A stretch of 64,000 nucleotides of DNA from Inonotus obliquus. Its lineage: Eukaryota; Basidiomycota; Agaricomycetes; Hymenochaetales; Hymenochaetaceae. This document shows, piece after piece, positions 52,823 through 64,000 of the stretch. The stretch covers positions 310,001 through 374,000 of the forward strand of contig JAJHTX010000010.1 in NCBI GenBank assembly GCA_032164295.1. The letters are read 5' to 3'. The notes below the pieces were generated by a model. It searched no databases, was not told the origin of the DNA, and saw only the letters and a program-made list of their open reading frames with translations. Both the position numbers and the translations under genes were made by a program. Every line of letters begins with the position of its first letter. Positions within the stretch are counted from its first letter, which is position 1.

Positions 52823-54059
52823 ATGACAAGCTCATCGTCGAACTCGACCGTACGCAAGAGGTGCTTAGGCGCCGCAGCAGTAGCACTCTTTCATCCCGCC
52901 ATCGTATTGATGTTACTATCACTCGCTGGGACTTCAAGCGCATCGACTAAACTGTCACTGGTGCCACCAGAACAACTACAAACGCAACGAAGAAGACACG
53001 AAGCACGACAAGCATCGCTTACGTTCCCCACTGTTTCGTTGACGGATCCTACGACTACAACCGAAGTCGAGTCTACTAGTTCTGCGGATGTGTCGATTTT
53101 ACCGATTCCTGCGACGACGACGGCGTTGACGACGAGTAGTGGACCGGTGAGTTTTTGGTTTCGGTTTTGGTTCTTGGTCTTCCTCGCCGTTGGAAGGGGC
53201 GAACGTAGACGGAACATCCATTCTTAGCTGAACTCCGATTGTGCGGCTGTAATAGTTGCAATTTCGGCACAGGAGGAGGTTTCTTTCCGTGCCTCTCAAT
53301 TCAGACCTTTCCCTTGTTCGCTATTGAGCTGACACGAAGTTGTTCTCCTCTTCCCTAGGAAGGTACTTCAACTTTCTTGACCACAATCACGACGTTACTC
53401 GGTCCCGGTCCGTCAAACGTGTCGAGTGCTTCCGGGAATGAATCCGCTACAGCAACGGCGACGACGACGGCTTTTCCGAGTTTAGGGTCGTATTCGCCTT
53501 GCGGTGAGTCCGTAAATTGATCGCTTCAGTTCTTCGACTAATGAGGTTTTGCGTTTTGATGTAGTGGATAATTGCATGCAAACGTCTGTCTCAGCAGCTA
53601 ATTGCTCAACGATCACGGACCCGGAGTGTTACTGCGTCAGGTAAAGCCCTCTCACGACATTTCAGAAGAAGACGACTGAGTTCAAACTATTCCTTTCTAT
53701 GCCTATGCCTATGTAGTGCCGCATTCACATCAACACTCGTCCAATGCATTTCAAATGAATGCGCAGACGACTTATCATCAGCCGTACACCTCGCACAAGC
53801 ATTCTGTAATCTTTCAACACCAAGCGTCTCCCTCGCATTCCCCGCACCTTCAGTTTCACCAAGTCCACCTGAACCTGCTACTTCATCAGCAACGTCCTCA
53901 GACACTTCAGCTGTTGCAACCGAGACTGAGAATTCCGCCTTTGGGTATAGGTTAGCGTATTGGGATTCTGGTATTGGTATTATTAATGGTGGGATTTTGG
54001 GATTTGTGTGGTCGTTGAGTGTTGGAGGGCTTGTTTGGGGCGTTTTGTTGTGTTGGTGA
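52823..54059 (+). CDS. CFEM-domain GPI-anchored surface protein (four exons, 295 aa)
   Basis: CFEM proteins sit on the fungal cell surface; some bind haem or act in host interaction. The exons are 52823-53146, 53359-53503, 53565-53640 and 53717-54059, and all junctions fit one frame of 888 nt. A hydrophobic leader lies near residues 16-41 (LGAAAVALFHPAIVLMLLSL). A Thr/Ser-rich stalk precedes the domain. The CFEM core has eight cysteines at about 156, 160, 170, 178, 180, 192, 197 and 212 (NCMQTSVSAANC, DPECYC, LVQCISNEC, AQAFC), the full set, with the Asp of DPECYC present. A Ser/Pro/Thr-rich region follows. The C-terminal hydrophobic tail (GGILGFVWSLSVGGLVWGVL) ends the protein and would direct GPI attachment. 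The two short introns in the domain have CTAAT-type branch sites. Confidence 0.85.
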
Positions 54060-55761
54060 TTAGTTGGTTGGTTTATTACTCATCCCTCCCTCAGTTTGAT
54101 AGTTCTTTGGTATCTTAAGCGGACAGTGGTTTATTGTAATCGTAGGAAGTTAATTGTTTCCTTTGGCTTTTGGCTTCGTCATCCTCATTCTATTCATCCC
54201 ACAGCACGGGCATGGGCACCAGACGCAAGCTATTCACGGTATCACAGCATTGGGCATCACGCATGGCACTGAACGAAATTTGGATTTTTTCCTTCGTCTT
54301 TCTGTGTGATATATGACTTGTCATTTTTTTCTTGTTTCTTTCGTTTCGTTTCGTTTCGTTTCGTTATCTGACTCTGAGTTTCTCCGTTTATGAGGAACTC
54401 GAAATCGCGAGAACGACGAAGGATAAAGAATTCTCGGCTTTCGTAGCTGTATCGCAGTATCGCAGTATTCCAGCATCGCAGTTACATCCACTGCGCTCAC
54501 CATGATTCATTGATTCATTGGTTCATTGGTTCCTGATTCTTGCTTCCTGCTTCCTTGATTCTTGATTCTTGATAAGAGTGATTGCGTATATTGCGTTTAG
54601 GGCTGACTAGCCGAGTACTAGTAGTACTGAGACTATATGACTGACTAGTGCGAGTCGTCAGTTACTTTATACTTATACTTATGCTTGGCCCTGGTCCTGG
54701 TAAATGGTCCTGGTAAATACACCTGGTGAATGGATGGAATATGTATTCATGCATTATGTGATTTCATGAAATAAATGATCAGGTAGATGGGATAGATGGT
54801 GTAGGTGAGAGTGAGAGTGGTTATTCAGGTAGATCGAACGACTAGTACTAACGAAGGATGTTTATTATGGTTCTTCAAGGTATTATGATTCAAGATATAC
54901 GTACTATGTTACTTATGTATGTATGGGTAAAGTATGGTGGCTTTCATTTTCAAGCCTTTTCAAGACTTTTCAAGATCGTTCGAAGAGGTCGAAGAAGACT
55001 TGTAGAAAACGCCGAGATCTTGGCATTTTGGCATAGGTATCCAGTGAATTCCATATGCATCTAGGTAAACCACCAGATAGAACATGAATATTCACAACGA
55101 AGTTGAGGGACGAGAAAAGGGATGCACTGGTTGGGCGGGGTCTTGGCGTGTCGCATGTCGCGTTGGTGACCGACGGGGGATTTTGATTTAATTTCGTCGT
55201 CGGCAATACTCGTCCTCGTCCTCGTCTCGGAGACAATGGGTTCGGTTTTCGGTCATTGTGCCAAATGGGATACAGAGTCGGTGTGTACAGCGTCGGTATA
55301 TCTTCACCGCAATGGAGAAGAGCCAAGGTTCTCACGGCGCCCTCATTCTTCCTTGATCGCCTCTTTGATGAAAGGAACGCCCATTTCAGCCCGCCATTCA
55401 TTCATTCATTGTATCCGATGTTGAGTACCCAACTCCATCCGCAGAGGAGGCGGATCGGTTATAGAAGGAGCTCGTCGTCCCCATTCGTAGATGAGCGGAG
55501 GTATTACTTACGGACATCCGTATACGACGACCTTCTCCTGTACCTTGCCGCAAACACGCCGTACGATAACTGATACGGGCAAGAGAGGCCGAATAGCGAC
55601 AGACGCGGCGCTCAAGCTATTCATCTACTCAATTCATTCAAATCGCACTAGTATTTCTCGGCGCGCTTATTACTTCACTCGGCCATCCTCAAAGACATCT
55701 CTTCCCCCTTTCTCTCTTTCATCCCCTCCCCCTCCGCTCCTTCCATCGCCATCCTCTCACA
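54060..55761. other. Intergenic with simple repeats
   Basis: A TTTCG pentamer array at about 54337-54363 and TGATTCATTGATTCATTGG-type words near 54500 stand out. A C/T-rich promoter stretch precedes the next gene from about 55690 on. Small ORFs on both strands look non-coding. Confidence 0.6.
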
Positions 55762-57566
55762 ATGGCCACCTACACCGCCCTCAACAACAACAACAGTAAT
55801 ACCTATCTAGGGCCTGAACCTGCCTCTCCCCTCCAGTCCAACCTCAACACCAACAACAACAGCACCGAAGCAAACTCCCTCTTGGAAAACGTAGACGGCA
55901 TAAACTTTACCGGGCCTCTCACGCCTCCCAACCCGAACCGTTTCTCAAGCTTCTCTCCGTCCATCGGCACCGGTAACGGCCTCGACTCGGCACGCGATTC
56001 CTATGTTTCAGACTCAAACTCGGCTGTTCCCATCGCTGGTGCAGGAGCCGCGGGTGGTTTTGGTGGAATAGGAGGAGGGTCGTCACAAGGTGGCTCTTTA
56101 CAGGCTTCGAAAGAACGTTTCGACGATATCGGTGCCACCACAACAGCAAAGTCGAATCGTAAATGGTGGATCGCTGCTGGTATTGCTGCTCTTATCATCG
56201 CTGCTGCAGTAGCTATCCCCGTCGGTGTCGTCATGAGTAGAAGAGATCCTCAGAACCGTAGCGCTCAGAATTCTCCAAACGATTCGGATAATGATTCAGG
56301 TGATTCGAACGATCAGCCTGATACGCCGAGATTAGCGATTACTGGTGGCGACGGTTCAACTGTTACCAAGGAAGATGGTTCTACTTTCACGTATAACAAT
56401 CCCTTCGGTGGTTATTGGGTACAAGATCCGGATAATCCTTGGAATAACGACGCTCGACCTAACGAATGGACTCCACCGTTGAATGAGAGTTGGAGATGGG
56501 GAGAGGACAAGATTTTCGGTGTTAACCTCGGTGGCTTATTCGTCCTCGAACCTTTCATCGTTCCTCACCTCTTCCAAAAATATCGTGACCCGGCACTTGC
56601 AAACGGAATCGACGTCGTCGACGAATGGACGCTCTCTCAGGCTATGGCATTGGATACGACTGAAGGTGGTGGACTCAGCCAACTCGAAGAACACTACGAT
56701 ACGTTCATCACTGAAGAGGATATCGCTCAAATCGCCGGTTCAGGTCTAAACTGGATCCGTCTCCCCATCCCATTCTGGGCAATCGACGAATGGGAAGGTG
56801 AACCTTTCCTCGCACGTACATGTTGGTCATACATCCTCCGAGTCTTCCGATGGTGTCGCAAATACGGCATTCGCATCAAAATAGACGTTCACACCGCGCC
56901 TGGAAGTCAAAATTCTTATAATCATTCGGGCAAATTGGGTCAGATTAACTTTTTACATGGGATTATGGGATTTGCGAACGTGCAGAGGTTTTTGTCGTAT
57001 GTTAGGATTATTGCGGAGTTTATTACCCAACCGGAGTATCAGGATTTGATTCAGATTTTTGGGATTTTGAATGAGCCGAGAGGGATGGATATTGGACAGG
57101 ATGTTCTTGGTAGTGTGAGTCGTTTTCATCTCATCCCGTTTTCTAAATACTAATTGCGTTTATTGTAGTTGTGCGTATACTTTTTGTACTGGCGACAGAA
57201 TAATTAACATTTAGGAACTGAATAGCTACGTCCAAGCATACGAAGTCATCCGTAACGTAACGGGAATTGGAGAAGGCAACGGTGCATGGATCGCTTTCTC
57301 AGATGGTTTCCTTAGTCCAGGAGAATGGACCGACTTCATGCGTGGTGCAGATCGTATCATCATTGATGCACATCCTTACTTCGGTGAGTCTCGAGTCTTG
57401 AGTCTTTCTGCCCCACGTGAGATACTGAGATGTTTTTTGTGGTAGCGTTTAATGGACAACCGAATACTGAACCTATTGAGGATTGGATTGCGAGACCGTG
57501 TCGTTCGTGGGGTCCGATGTTCAACAATAGGTACGTCCATCCTCCTGCCCTCAACTTTCGATTCTA

Positions 57567-57601
<35 letters not shown>

Positions 57602-58536
57602 CAACGCCTGCCGTATAGCTTATCAACCTTCGGAATGACAGTCGGAGGCGAACACAGTAACGCCGTCAACGATTGCGGATTATTCCTCAACGGCGTCCCA
57701 GGATCCGCTACATACGGCGGTGATTGCGCCTTTTGGGAAGACTCATCATTGTGGAACCAAACGGTCGTAGATGGATTGAGATCGTTTGCTTTAGCTAGTT
57801 TTGACGCTATTCAGAATTTCTTCTTTTGGACTTGGAAGGTTCGTTCTCCCTTCCCTTCTCCTCTCTCCCGACATCGGTTCCCTCGCTTAACTGATCACCT
57901 TCGACGAAAACAGATCGGGAACGCAACATCAGGAATAGTCGAAGCCCCACTCTGGTCATACCAACTCGGCCTCGAACACGGGTGGATGCCCACCGACCCA
58001 CGCGAAGCCACAGGGTTCTGCGCCTCCCTCGGCGCCGCCGGCCCTCAATTCACGGGTCCCCTCGAACCATGGATGACAGGCGGACCAGGCGCCGGGACGA
58101 TTACGGCTGGGTTATCGCCTTATACTGCCTGGCCGCCTTTGGGCATGGAGGGGCTGGATGGCGGGGATGTGGGGTTGGTGCCGAGGTATACGCCTACGGC
58201 TACGTTTGAGGTGCTTCCTCCGGAGACGTTTACGGGGTTGCCGGATGGGGTGGACGTTGGGGATGGGTGGACGGATGGGGATGGGGCGAGGGTTGGGATG
58301 ATGACGGAGATTGAGGGGTGTACTTAGTACGTATTTTTTTTAAGATTGGTTATCTCGTTTTCGACTCTCATTCTCGCTTTATTGCTTTCTTGCTCTCTTG
58401 GTATGATTTGTTTTCTGACGTGTTTTGCAGCCCGGATGCGTGGGATTCGGAAGGAGTGATTATGCCTACTGCGACGTGTGGTGGAGCTGCTACGGCCGTA
58501 CGGTTTGCTCGACGAACGGTTGCGCCCGTTCTTTGA
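55762..58536 (+). CDS. Membrane-anchored exo-beta-1,3-glucanase, GH5 family (six exons, 781 aa)
   Basis: Trims beta-1,3-glucan in the cell wall. The exons are 55762-57114, 57215-57383, 57446-57530, 57619-57838, 57914-58326 and 58431-58536, one frame of 2346 nt. The N-terminus is cytosolic and Asn/Ser/Gly-rich. A single membrane span lies near 135-158 (IAAGIAALIIAAAVAIPVGV), making a type II protein. An Asp/Ser linker follows, then the catalytic domain from about 252 (FGVNLGGLFVLEPF). The acid/base Glu is 438 in ILNEPRG and the nucleophile Glu is 547 in VGGEHSNAV. WIRLPIPFWAID and KIDVHTAPGSQNSYNHSG are further GH5 landmarks, the latter with the substrate-binding His. All key residues seen are present. 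A CT microsatellite lies in intron 3. It resembles the fungal Exg-type transmembrane glucanases. Confidence 0.9.
57571..57600 (+). repeat. CT dinucleotide microsatellite in intron 3 of the GH5 gene
   Basis: About 14 CT units directly before CCCCAACGCC, upstream of the acceptor CCGTATAG. It may act as an extended polypyrimidine tract. Confidence 0.9.
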
Positions 58537-61030
58537 GTTGATTTCTCCCTTCTATCTACGCCTATATCTACGTCTATATCGTCGCTTCACTTTCAGTTCA
58601 CTTCAATTCACCCGACCTAAGCTATTTGACCTATCTGACTTATCGAGTCCTGAGTCCTGAGTCCCTACATATATATCACTCATACCTCTCCCTTTTTCCT
58701 CTTCCACCTTCCTCTTCCCTTCCGTCTTTCCGTCTTATCAAGTTTCAAGTTCCACCTTTCATCGTTCACTGGATTTAAAGACTTTCTATCCCGAGTTCCC
58801 GACTTCTGACTTCTACTCCGAGTTCTGACTACTCAGAGCTCAGAGTCCAGAGTTCAGAGTTCAGAGTTTTGATGCGCATCAGCATCGGCATTAGCATTAG
58901 GTATACTCGTTCATTATCGATCCCATCCCATCCCAAGCAACCAACCGAGTCAAGGAAACTGAAACTTACGATCGTTCGTTCATTCATTTATTTTGTATCC
59001 GTTTTACGTTTTCTTGATTCTTGATTCTGATTCTTGATTCTCATTATTGACTTTGATGGTTGACTTTGATGGTTGGTTGGTGGTTGGTTGTTTGTTTGTT
59101 TATCAGACCCAGACCCAGAGACACTATTTTCTTTTCCCTTTTCTGAATTCTTACGTCTTACGTCGTACGTCTAATTTGATTATTGACTTTCTACTTTACT
59201 CTTTTACTCTGTTGTTTCTCGTCCTGTCGTCCTGTCGTTTTATCTTTTTACTTTTAGTGTGATGTGATGGGATGTGATGCGATGCGATGCGATGTGATAT
59301 GGACGAATTGGTTGTCGATTGTTGAATTGGTTATTGAATTATCGATTGCTGAGTATTTTTTCGAATTGGTCGTCGATTGTTGAAGTATTGGTTGTCGATT
59401 GTTGAAGTGAAGTATTAGGAACTAGTTAGTACCCAGTACCCAATAATCTACTTCTCTTTCGTTATTGTCGTTGTCTTTGTCCTCGTCGTCGTTGCTTTTG
59501 TTGACATTGGATGAAATGAGATTGTTTGATCTTGTTTGATCTTGTTTGGTTGGTCCAGTCTAGTTTGAGTTTGAACACTGATCGATTAAGTTTGAACATT
59601 GGCCGTTCGAGTTTGAACAATGACCGATCGATCGAGAGGGACTGGACTCGAGACGAGACTCAGAGTCAGAGATACTACAGACTGTTAGTTGCAGACTGCG
59701 AACTGCGAACTGCGAACTGCGAACTGCTAGTTGCAGAGTATCAATCTATCAAATCAATGAGTGCATACAGCCTGAGCCCGAGTCGGTTCTTCTATTTCTG
59801 GTTCTTCTACTTCTCGCATTTCTCGCATTTCTCGCATGTCTGGTATTTCTAATTCCTAGCTTCAACTAAGTTCTTCACGGCAAAATTGGCGAATCAAATG
59901 GGAAAATAGGCAAAAAGGCAGATAGGAAAATAGGAAAATGGACAAATAGACGAATGGACGAATGGACGATTTATCACTGACAAGATCACCTTTGGCCTAT
60001 GGCCTATGGTCTTTGCTCTACTTTGTCGGCTTTGGCTTCACGAATCGTCTAACTTTGTCATGTAGGGCCCGCAAGCGTGCCGTAATGTACGTATACGGCC
60101 CGTACGGATACGGATACGCTCTGTACTCTCCATACGTATGGAGACAGAGGACTTACTTTATTTGGCAGTTTGCAGTTTGCGGCTTGTTCGTCTTCGTCTT
60201 CGTCCGAGTTGAGACTTGAGGAGCATACAAAGAAGTATGGATATGCAATGGCGTATGAATCATCCCGTATACCGACATCACCCGGCCCCAGCAGGCAGCA
60301 ACTTGAATGCACGAAACTTTCGGCAGACATACCATTGAAATCGGTGAAGGATTCCGTCCATTCATCCATTCTCTCAGACCTCTCAGGCCTCCTCAGGCAA
60401 GCATACTAAGTGTCTCGGAGCGACACGCGACACAAGACCATTCCCGATCAATAATCAATAATTCTTCGTGTATCCTTCTTCATTTCTTATGAATTCTTCT
60501 TGCCTTGCTAACCGTACATACGACCGTATTCCGCTGCGTGTCCGTACCCTGCTCGGAAATGAAGAATACGGCGTCGTAAAGTACGCGTTGTATGCCGTAT
60601 GCGTATCCGTATACATACACTTTCAAGCCCTGACTTTGTGGCCGGGCAGCCTATCTGGCATCCGGAATCTGGCCCCATTTCAATCTTCAACAATCAAATT
60701 AGTCATGGCGCATACTGGCATACTTGCCAACAATGATCAAGCCTCATCGCTGCCCAGCCAGGAATTCCGAAGAACAATGGCCAGGTAAACTTGGCGCTAT
60801 GTGTCTATGTGGCTTTGTGGCTTTGTGCATTCGAGGCTAAGAGGCTATGTGGTCACTGGCTTTGTGGGGCTGGGTGCGTTCGGGCCACTGTTCAAACGGT
60901 ATAAATACCCGCGAGTTTTTGTCTGTCTTTGCTTCAAGTCGCTTCATCCCTTCCTCTCCTCTTCCCCTCTTCCCCTCCTCTCCTCCCTCGAATTTATTTA
61001 ACTCGCTGACGACCCACTGGCAGCCGACTG
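58537..61030. other. Intergenic, rich in short tandem words
   Basis: Contains GATGCGATGCGATGTGAT near 59270, a GCGAACTGC array at 59696-59730, ATTTCTCGC repeats near 59815, and GTACGGATACGGATACG near 60100 with related CGTATGCGTATCCG words near 60598. No coding region is supported. Confidence 0.55.
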
Positions 61031-63186
61031 TGCTGTCCGTGTTTGGCATTTGGTGTAAGCCGTCCTCAAGGTGCAGTCATTCCCCAGTACGCTCAACCGA
61101 CGCATAAAAGAAACGGGGCTTTCGTACCTGTGTCGTCAGCTCATCGCCACACCATAGACCCTTGGGGCCACGTGCACGAGCCGCCATCGATTGAAGCATC
61201 TACTATGACGCTCACCAGTGAGAAGTTGTAACTATTGCTCGATATTCGAGCAGCAACTCCATCTTGTGCATTTCTCGGTGCATCAATATGTGGTGGCCGT
61301 GACCGTTGGGACAAGGCTATGTTCAAGACGCTTCGTGCTTTGGTGTAAGCCGTCCTTAAGTTGGTCTGCCTCTGGCAGTGTTCGGCGTTCAGCGTTCGCA
61401 ATGACCATCCCATCTTTCGCACCTAATGGGTACGCATCAATACTCGATCTGCGCAGTGGTGGTCAGGTTCCGTGATAAGCTATTGGTCATTGGTGACTTA
61501 CTTTCCGGACCTGTGTTATATTTCTTGCGCCTAACGGGTGCCCTTTTCCTCCTCTCTGAGAGGGAACAATATGTTGCAACGTGCCAGAATACTGAGACTT
61601 CGGATAGCGATTAAGGGACGTGAGACTCAGACATACTGTAGCCTAACAAGGAATGTACACTACATCCATTTCTTCATGCGGATTGTCAGGGACCAAGGTG
61701 GTCTATCTGCGCGAAGGCATAAAATAATATAGTTATCGCGCTGGAGCTCTACTTTATCGGCTTCATGCCACGTCTTATCAGCGAAAAGGTGAGGAATGAG
61801 ATGATGAGTGTCAATTATGTGACGAAAAAAGATGTGCGCACCTCGTCCGAGTTTCGTTGTTCGTTGTAAATGATTAGGAGCAAGTACAGTTGCCGTACGA
61901 ACGGTGGCACTTGGTCAGAGGCATATTCTTGGAGTCAAATGGTCGATGAACATCCTTCTCTAGGGTGGTCTCGACAAAGGACTGTAGGGAGCGAGTGGCA
62001 AGCAGGCACAACCGCAATGGGGACAAGCATATATCACGTCTGGACATTTTCATCCTGTGATTGTCGTTCCTCCGAGGCAGGTCATCTATTCATGGGTCAC
62101 GGAGCGAATCGTTTAGTCCGGATGTTAGCTAACAAAGTCGTGTATCACTTCCTCTGTTTGTCTTTCCCTATTCGTCGAAGCTCGGAGCTTCACTTACACC
62201 GTTAATATGCTTCGCGCGAGTTGAAATGCAAAAACCTGAGAGCACAAGGTGAGGTCAAAACACTGCAGAACATACCAGGCACCAGGATTTCCATACTCAC
62301 ATAGGACTGTACTGCAGCGACTTGATAAGTTGATATTTCGGCATCTACAAAACCTGAATCAGGGTTGGATTAGTAACGCATGAACTGTCGGCAATTCAGA
62401 TGCTTTAGTGTACATTCACCTAAGGAACATTGTACACTCCGGAGCTTCAATTGGACAGAATCGACCCTGAATATGTAAGGCCACCAAGAAAACAGGATGT
62501 AACGGCTCCTTGGTATACGCTTTTGGATCTTCTCTCCGGTGTCCCCTTCACTGCTCTCAGGTTGCCTTCATCCTCTGCTTACATGGAAACGAAGTAGGCC
62601 TGATTTCTAACATGTCGCTTGAGAAGTCTATCAGAAAAGGACGTAGACATACCTTTAAAATCAGATTCCTCTCGCATCACATTCACCTCGTAGCTAGCTT
62701 GCTCGTTATTCCTCTCTTCCCATATTGCGTTCGACGCGCGCCCAAGCTCCCGGATACGTACCCCTGCTGACGGTGGGCCACAATATAAACAATACCCCTC
62801 TGCTTTTGTTCCTACACCTGCCTAGTATAGAGCCCCCACAGTTTGTAGATAGTTAACTGCCACACACTTGCGTCTTAGTCGCTGACGCGTAAAATAAATG
62901 CATTAAGAAAACCTAACTTGCTCATTCCCGCAATTTAGGTTGCCCGAGCAATTTGAGCTCTTGTTCGTACATGACAAGATGAAAGAATTTACAAATGGCG
63001 TCAGCCCTTGGGATATCAATGGTACAATAACTCACAAGTTAAACACGACTGAAATAGTTCGGTCCATCACTTGATCTAAAGGCGTCCCCACGGGATATGA
63101 GGAAATCTATAAAGCGCGCCGCTCAGTCACCGAACTTGTATTGTACCTCGGACCCGAACGGACAGGAATTGCTGAACGCTACGTCT
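61031..63186. other. No supported gene; short repeated segment
   Basis: TTTGGTGTAAGCCGTCCT occurs at about 61049 and again at about 61339. Several ORFs of 60-110 codons overlap on both strands without recognisable motifs or splice logic that I could establish. Confidence 0.45.
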
Positions 63187-63591
63187 TTACCGCCGACTGT
63201 TACGTAGAACTCCCGAAGCCCGAGCAATCTGTCTCACAACGCAAAATGTGTAAAGGCCACAGCTCAGAATCGAAACCTCGGACGGGATCCAGAAGTTGCG
63301 TGCTTCTCTCTTAGGGGTCAGGGGCTGCCGCTCGAGAACTCTGCTTTGTTTCGTTTCCACCATGTGCCATATTTGGGATTGAATACTGATGAACTCGCGG
63401 AGTCGGTTTTCTTGATGCTGAAGCCCTGTTTGAAATTCGGGTTGGTGTAAGAGAAGGAAGGGGATGACGTAGAAAGGGACTAGTTCACCCGAGAGAGTTA
63501 CCGCTTGTTTTCGTTCTTTGAGCTTTTGAGGAACGTGAGAAGATCGGATCGGAATTCTTTTCTTGATGCGTTGACTCTCCACTTGGAGCAA
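63187..63591 (-). CDS. Hypothetical ORF of 134 codons, weakly supported
   Basis: The amphipathic stretch LHQPEFQTGLQHQENRLREF with a following QSQIWHMVETKQS has a helical, possibly coiled-coil look, unlike the random ORFs nearby. There is no recognised domain and no supported neighbours. It could be an exon of a gene running off the window or chance. A second unsupported minus-strand ORF follows at 63602-63856. Confidence 0.25.
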   Translation of the reverse strand: MLQVESQRIKKRIPIRSSHVPQKLKERKQAVTLSGELVPFYVIPFLLLHQPEFQTGLQHQENRLREFISIQSQIWHMVETKQSRVLERQPLTPKREARNFWIPSEVSILSCGLYTFCVVRQIARASGVLRNSRR

Positions 63592-64000
63592 GCCAAGATG
63601 TTCACGCTATGATGTATTCTTGCAACTCCGAAAGACAGCTAAACTTAGCTCGCGTCGCAGTAGGACAGAGGCGCACCTTTGGGGCCAAAGCCACCTTCAT
63701 CTCGATCATTCTTCTAGCACTGGAACCGACACTCATTCTTGATAGACAAAGCGGTTTCGGCCAGCTTCTCTGGAACCTAAAGCGAAACGAGCCGCCTAGA
63801 AGTAAGGTCATGTTCGGAACTTGAGCCAACCGGCGGTATTCGGGGATACTGGACACAGAATGCGGGGATCAGAGGGGGTCAAAAAGCTGATGAGTTACTG
63901 CGGAGAGATGTGATGAGCTATCATTATTCCCGCAACATACGAAAACTCAAAGGAAGAGTGAACAAATAGAATGGCAGTCTTGCCTTGATAGTTCTCAAAA
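63592..64000. other. Window end, nothing assigned
   Basis: Overlapping short ORFs on both strands with no recognisable content. Confidence 0.5.

Noticed and set aside
55236..55573. Overlapping ORFs upstream of the GH5 gene
   Set aside because: Mutually overlapping in several frames with no splice signals linking them to the GH5 gene.

Overview
The window looks like a filamentous basidiomycete chromosome, most likely Agaricomycetes. This is inferred from gene content and splicing, not from a database match. Spliced genes have introns mostly of 50-115 nt with GTNNGT donors and CTAAC/CTRAY branch sites. The recognisable families are typical of such fungi: paired F-box proteins, a DUF4246 protein, a CFEM surface protein, a membrane-anchored GH5 glucanase and a chromodomain Ty3/Gypsy retrotransposon. 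There is no operon structure and no rRNA or convincing tRNA.

The window has two compartments. Positions 1 to about 40,300 are repeat-rich with nested insertions. They hold a 697-bp repeat present twice at 99.7% identity, a 202-bp TA-flanked MITE present twice in opposite orientations, and three copies of a 1.47-kb LTR-like element (family C) that carries its own ~269-codon ORF. A second LTR-like repeat (family I) carries a probably homologous 256-codon ORF. A young, nearly complete Ty3/Gypsy chromovirus (element B, 14029-20243) has 441-bp LTRs and an ATCAG target duplication and sits inside the second C copy. A truncated sister (element A, 10129-13325), two solo LTRs with perfect target duplications, and three copies of a GGTACCG-rich repeat (family D) complete the set. 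A broken DEP1/Sds3-like gene (4702-5503) is stranded among these repeats.

From 30,785 to 40,293 lies the most unusual part: three tandem minus-strand units, each made of a decayed sequence H followed by a multi-exon gene G, plus a fourth broken G copy at 2330-3102. All G introns I could place lie in phase 1 and are about 51-64 nt. They are nearly identical to one another even though the exons they separate have diverged strongly. Every internal exon is a multiple of three, so each exon is a self-contained cassette encoding one copy of a small charged module. I know of no described family that matches.

From 41,461 to 58,536 is ordinary gene-dense sequence: two divergently transcribed paralogous F-box genes, a cysteine-rich conserved-type protein with an acidic/basic tail, a six-exon DUF4246 gene, a four-exon CFEM gene and a six-exon GH5 glucanase gene. 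From 58,537 to the end I find no gene I can support well, only simple-sequence-rich intergenic DNA and small unassigned ORFs.
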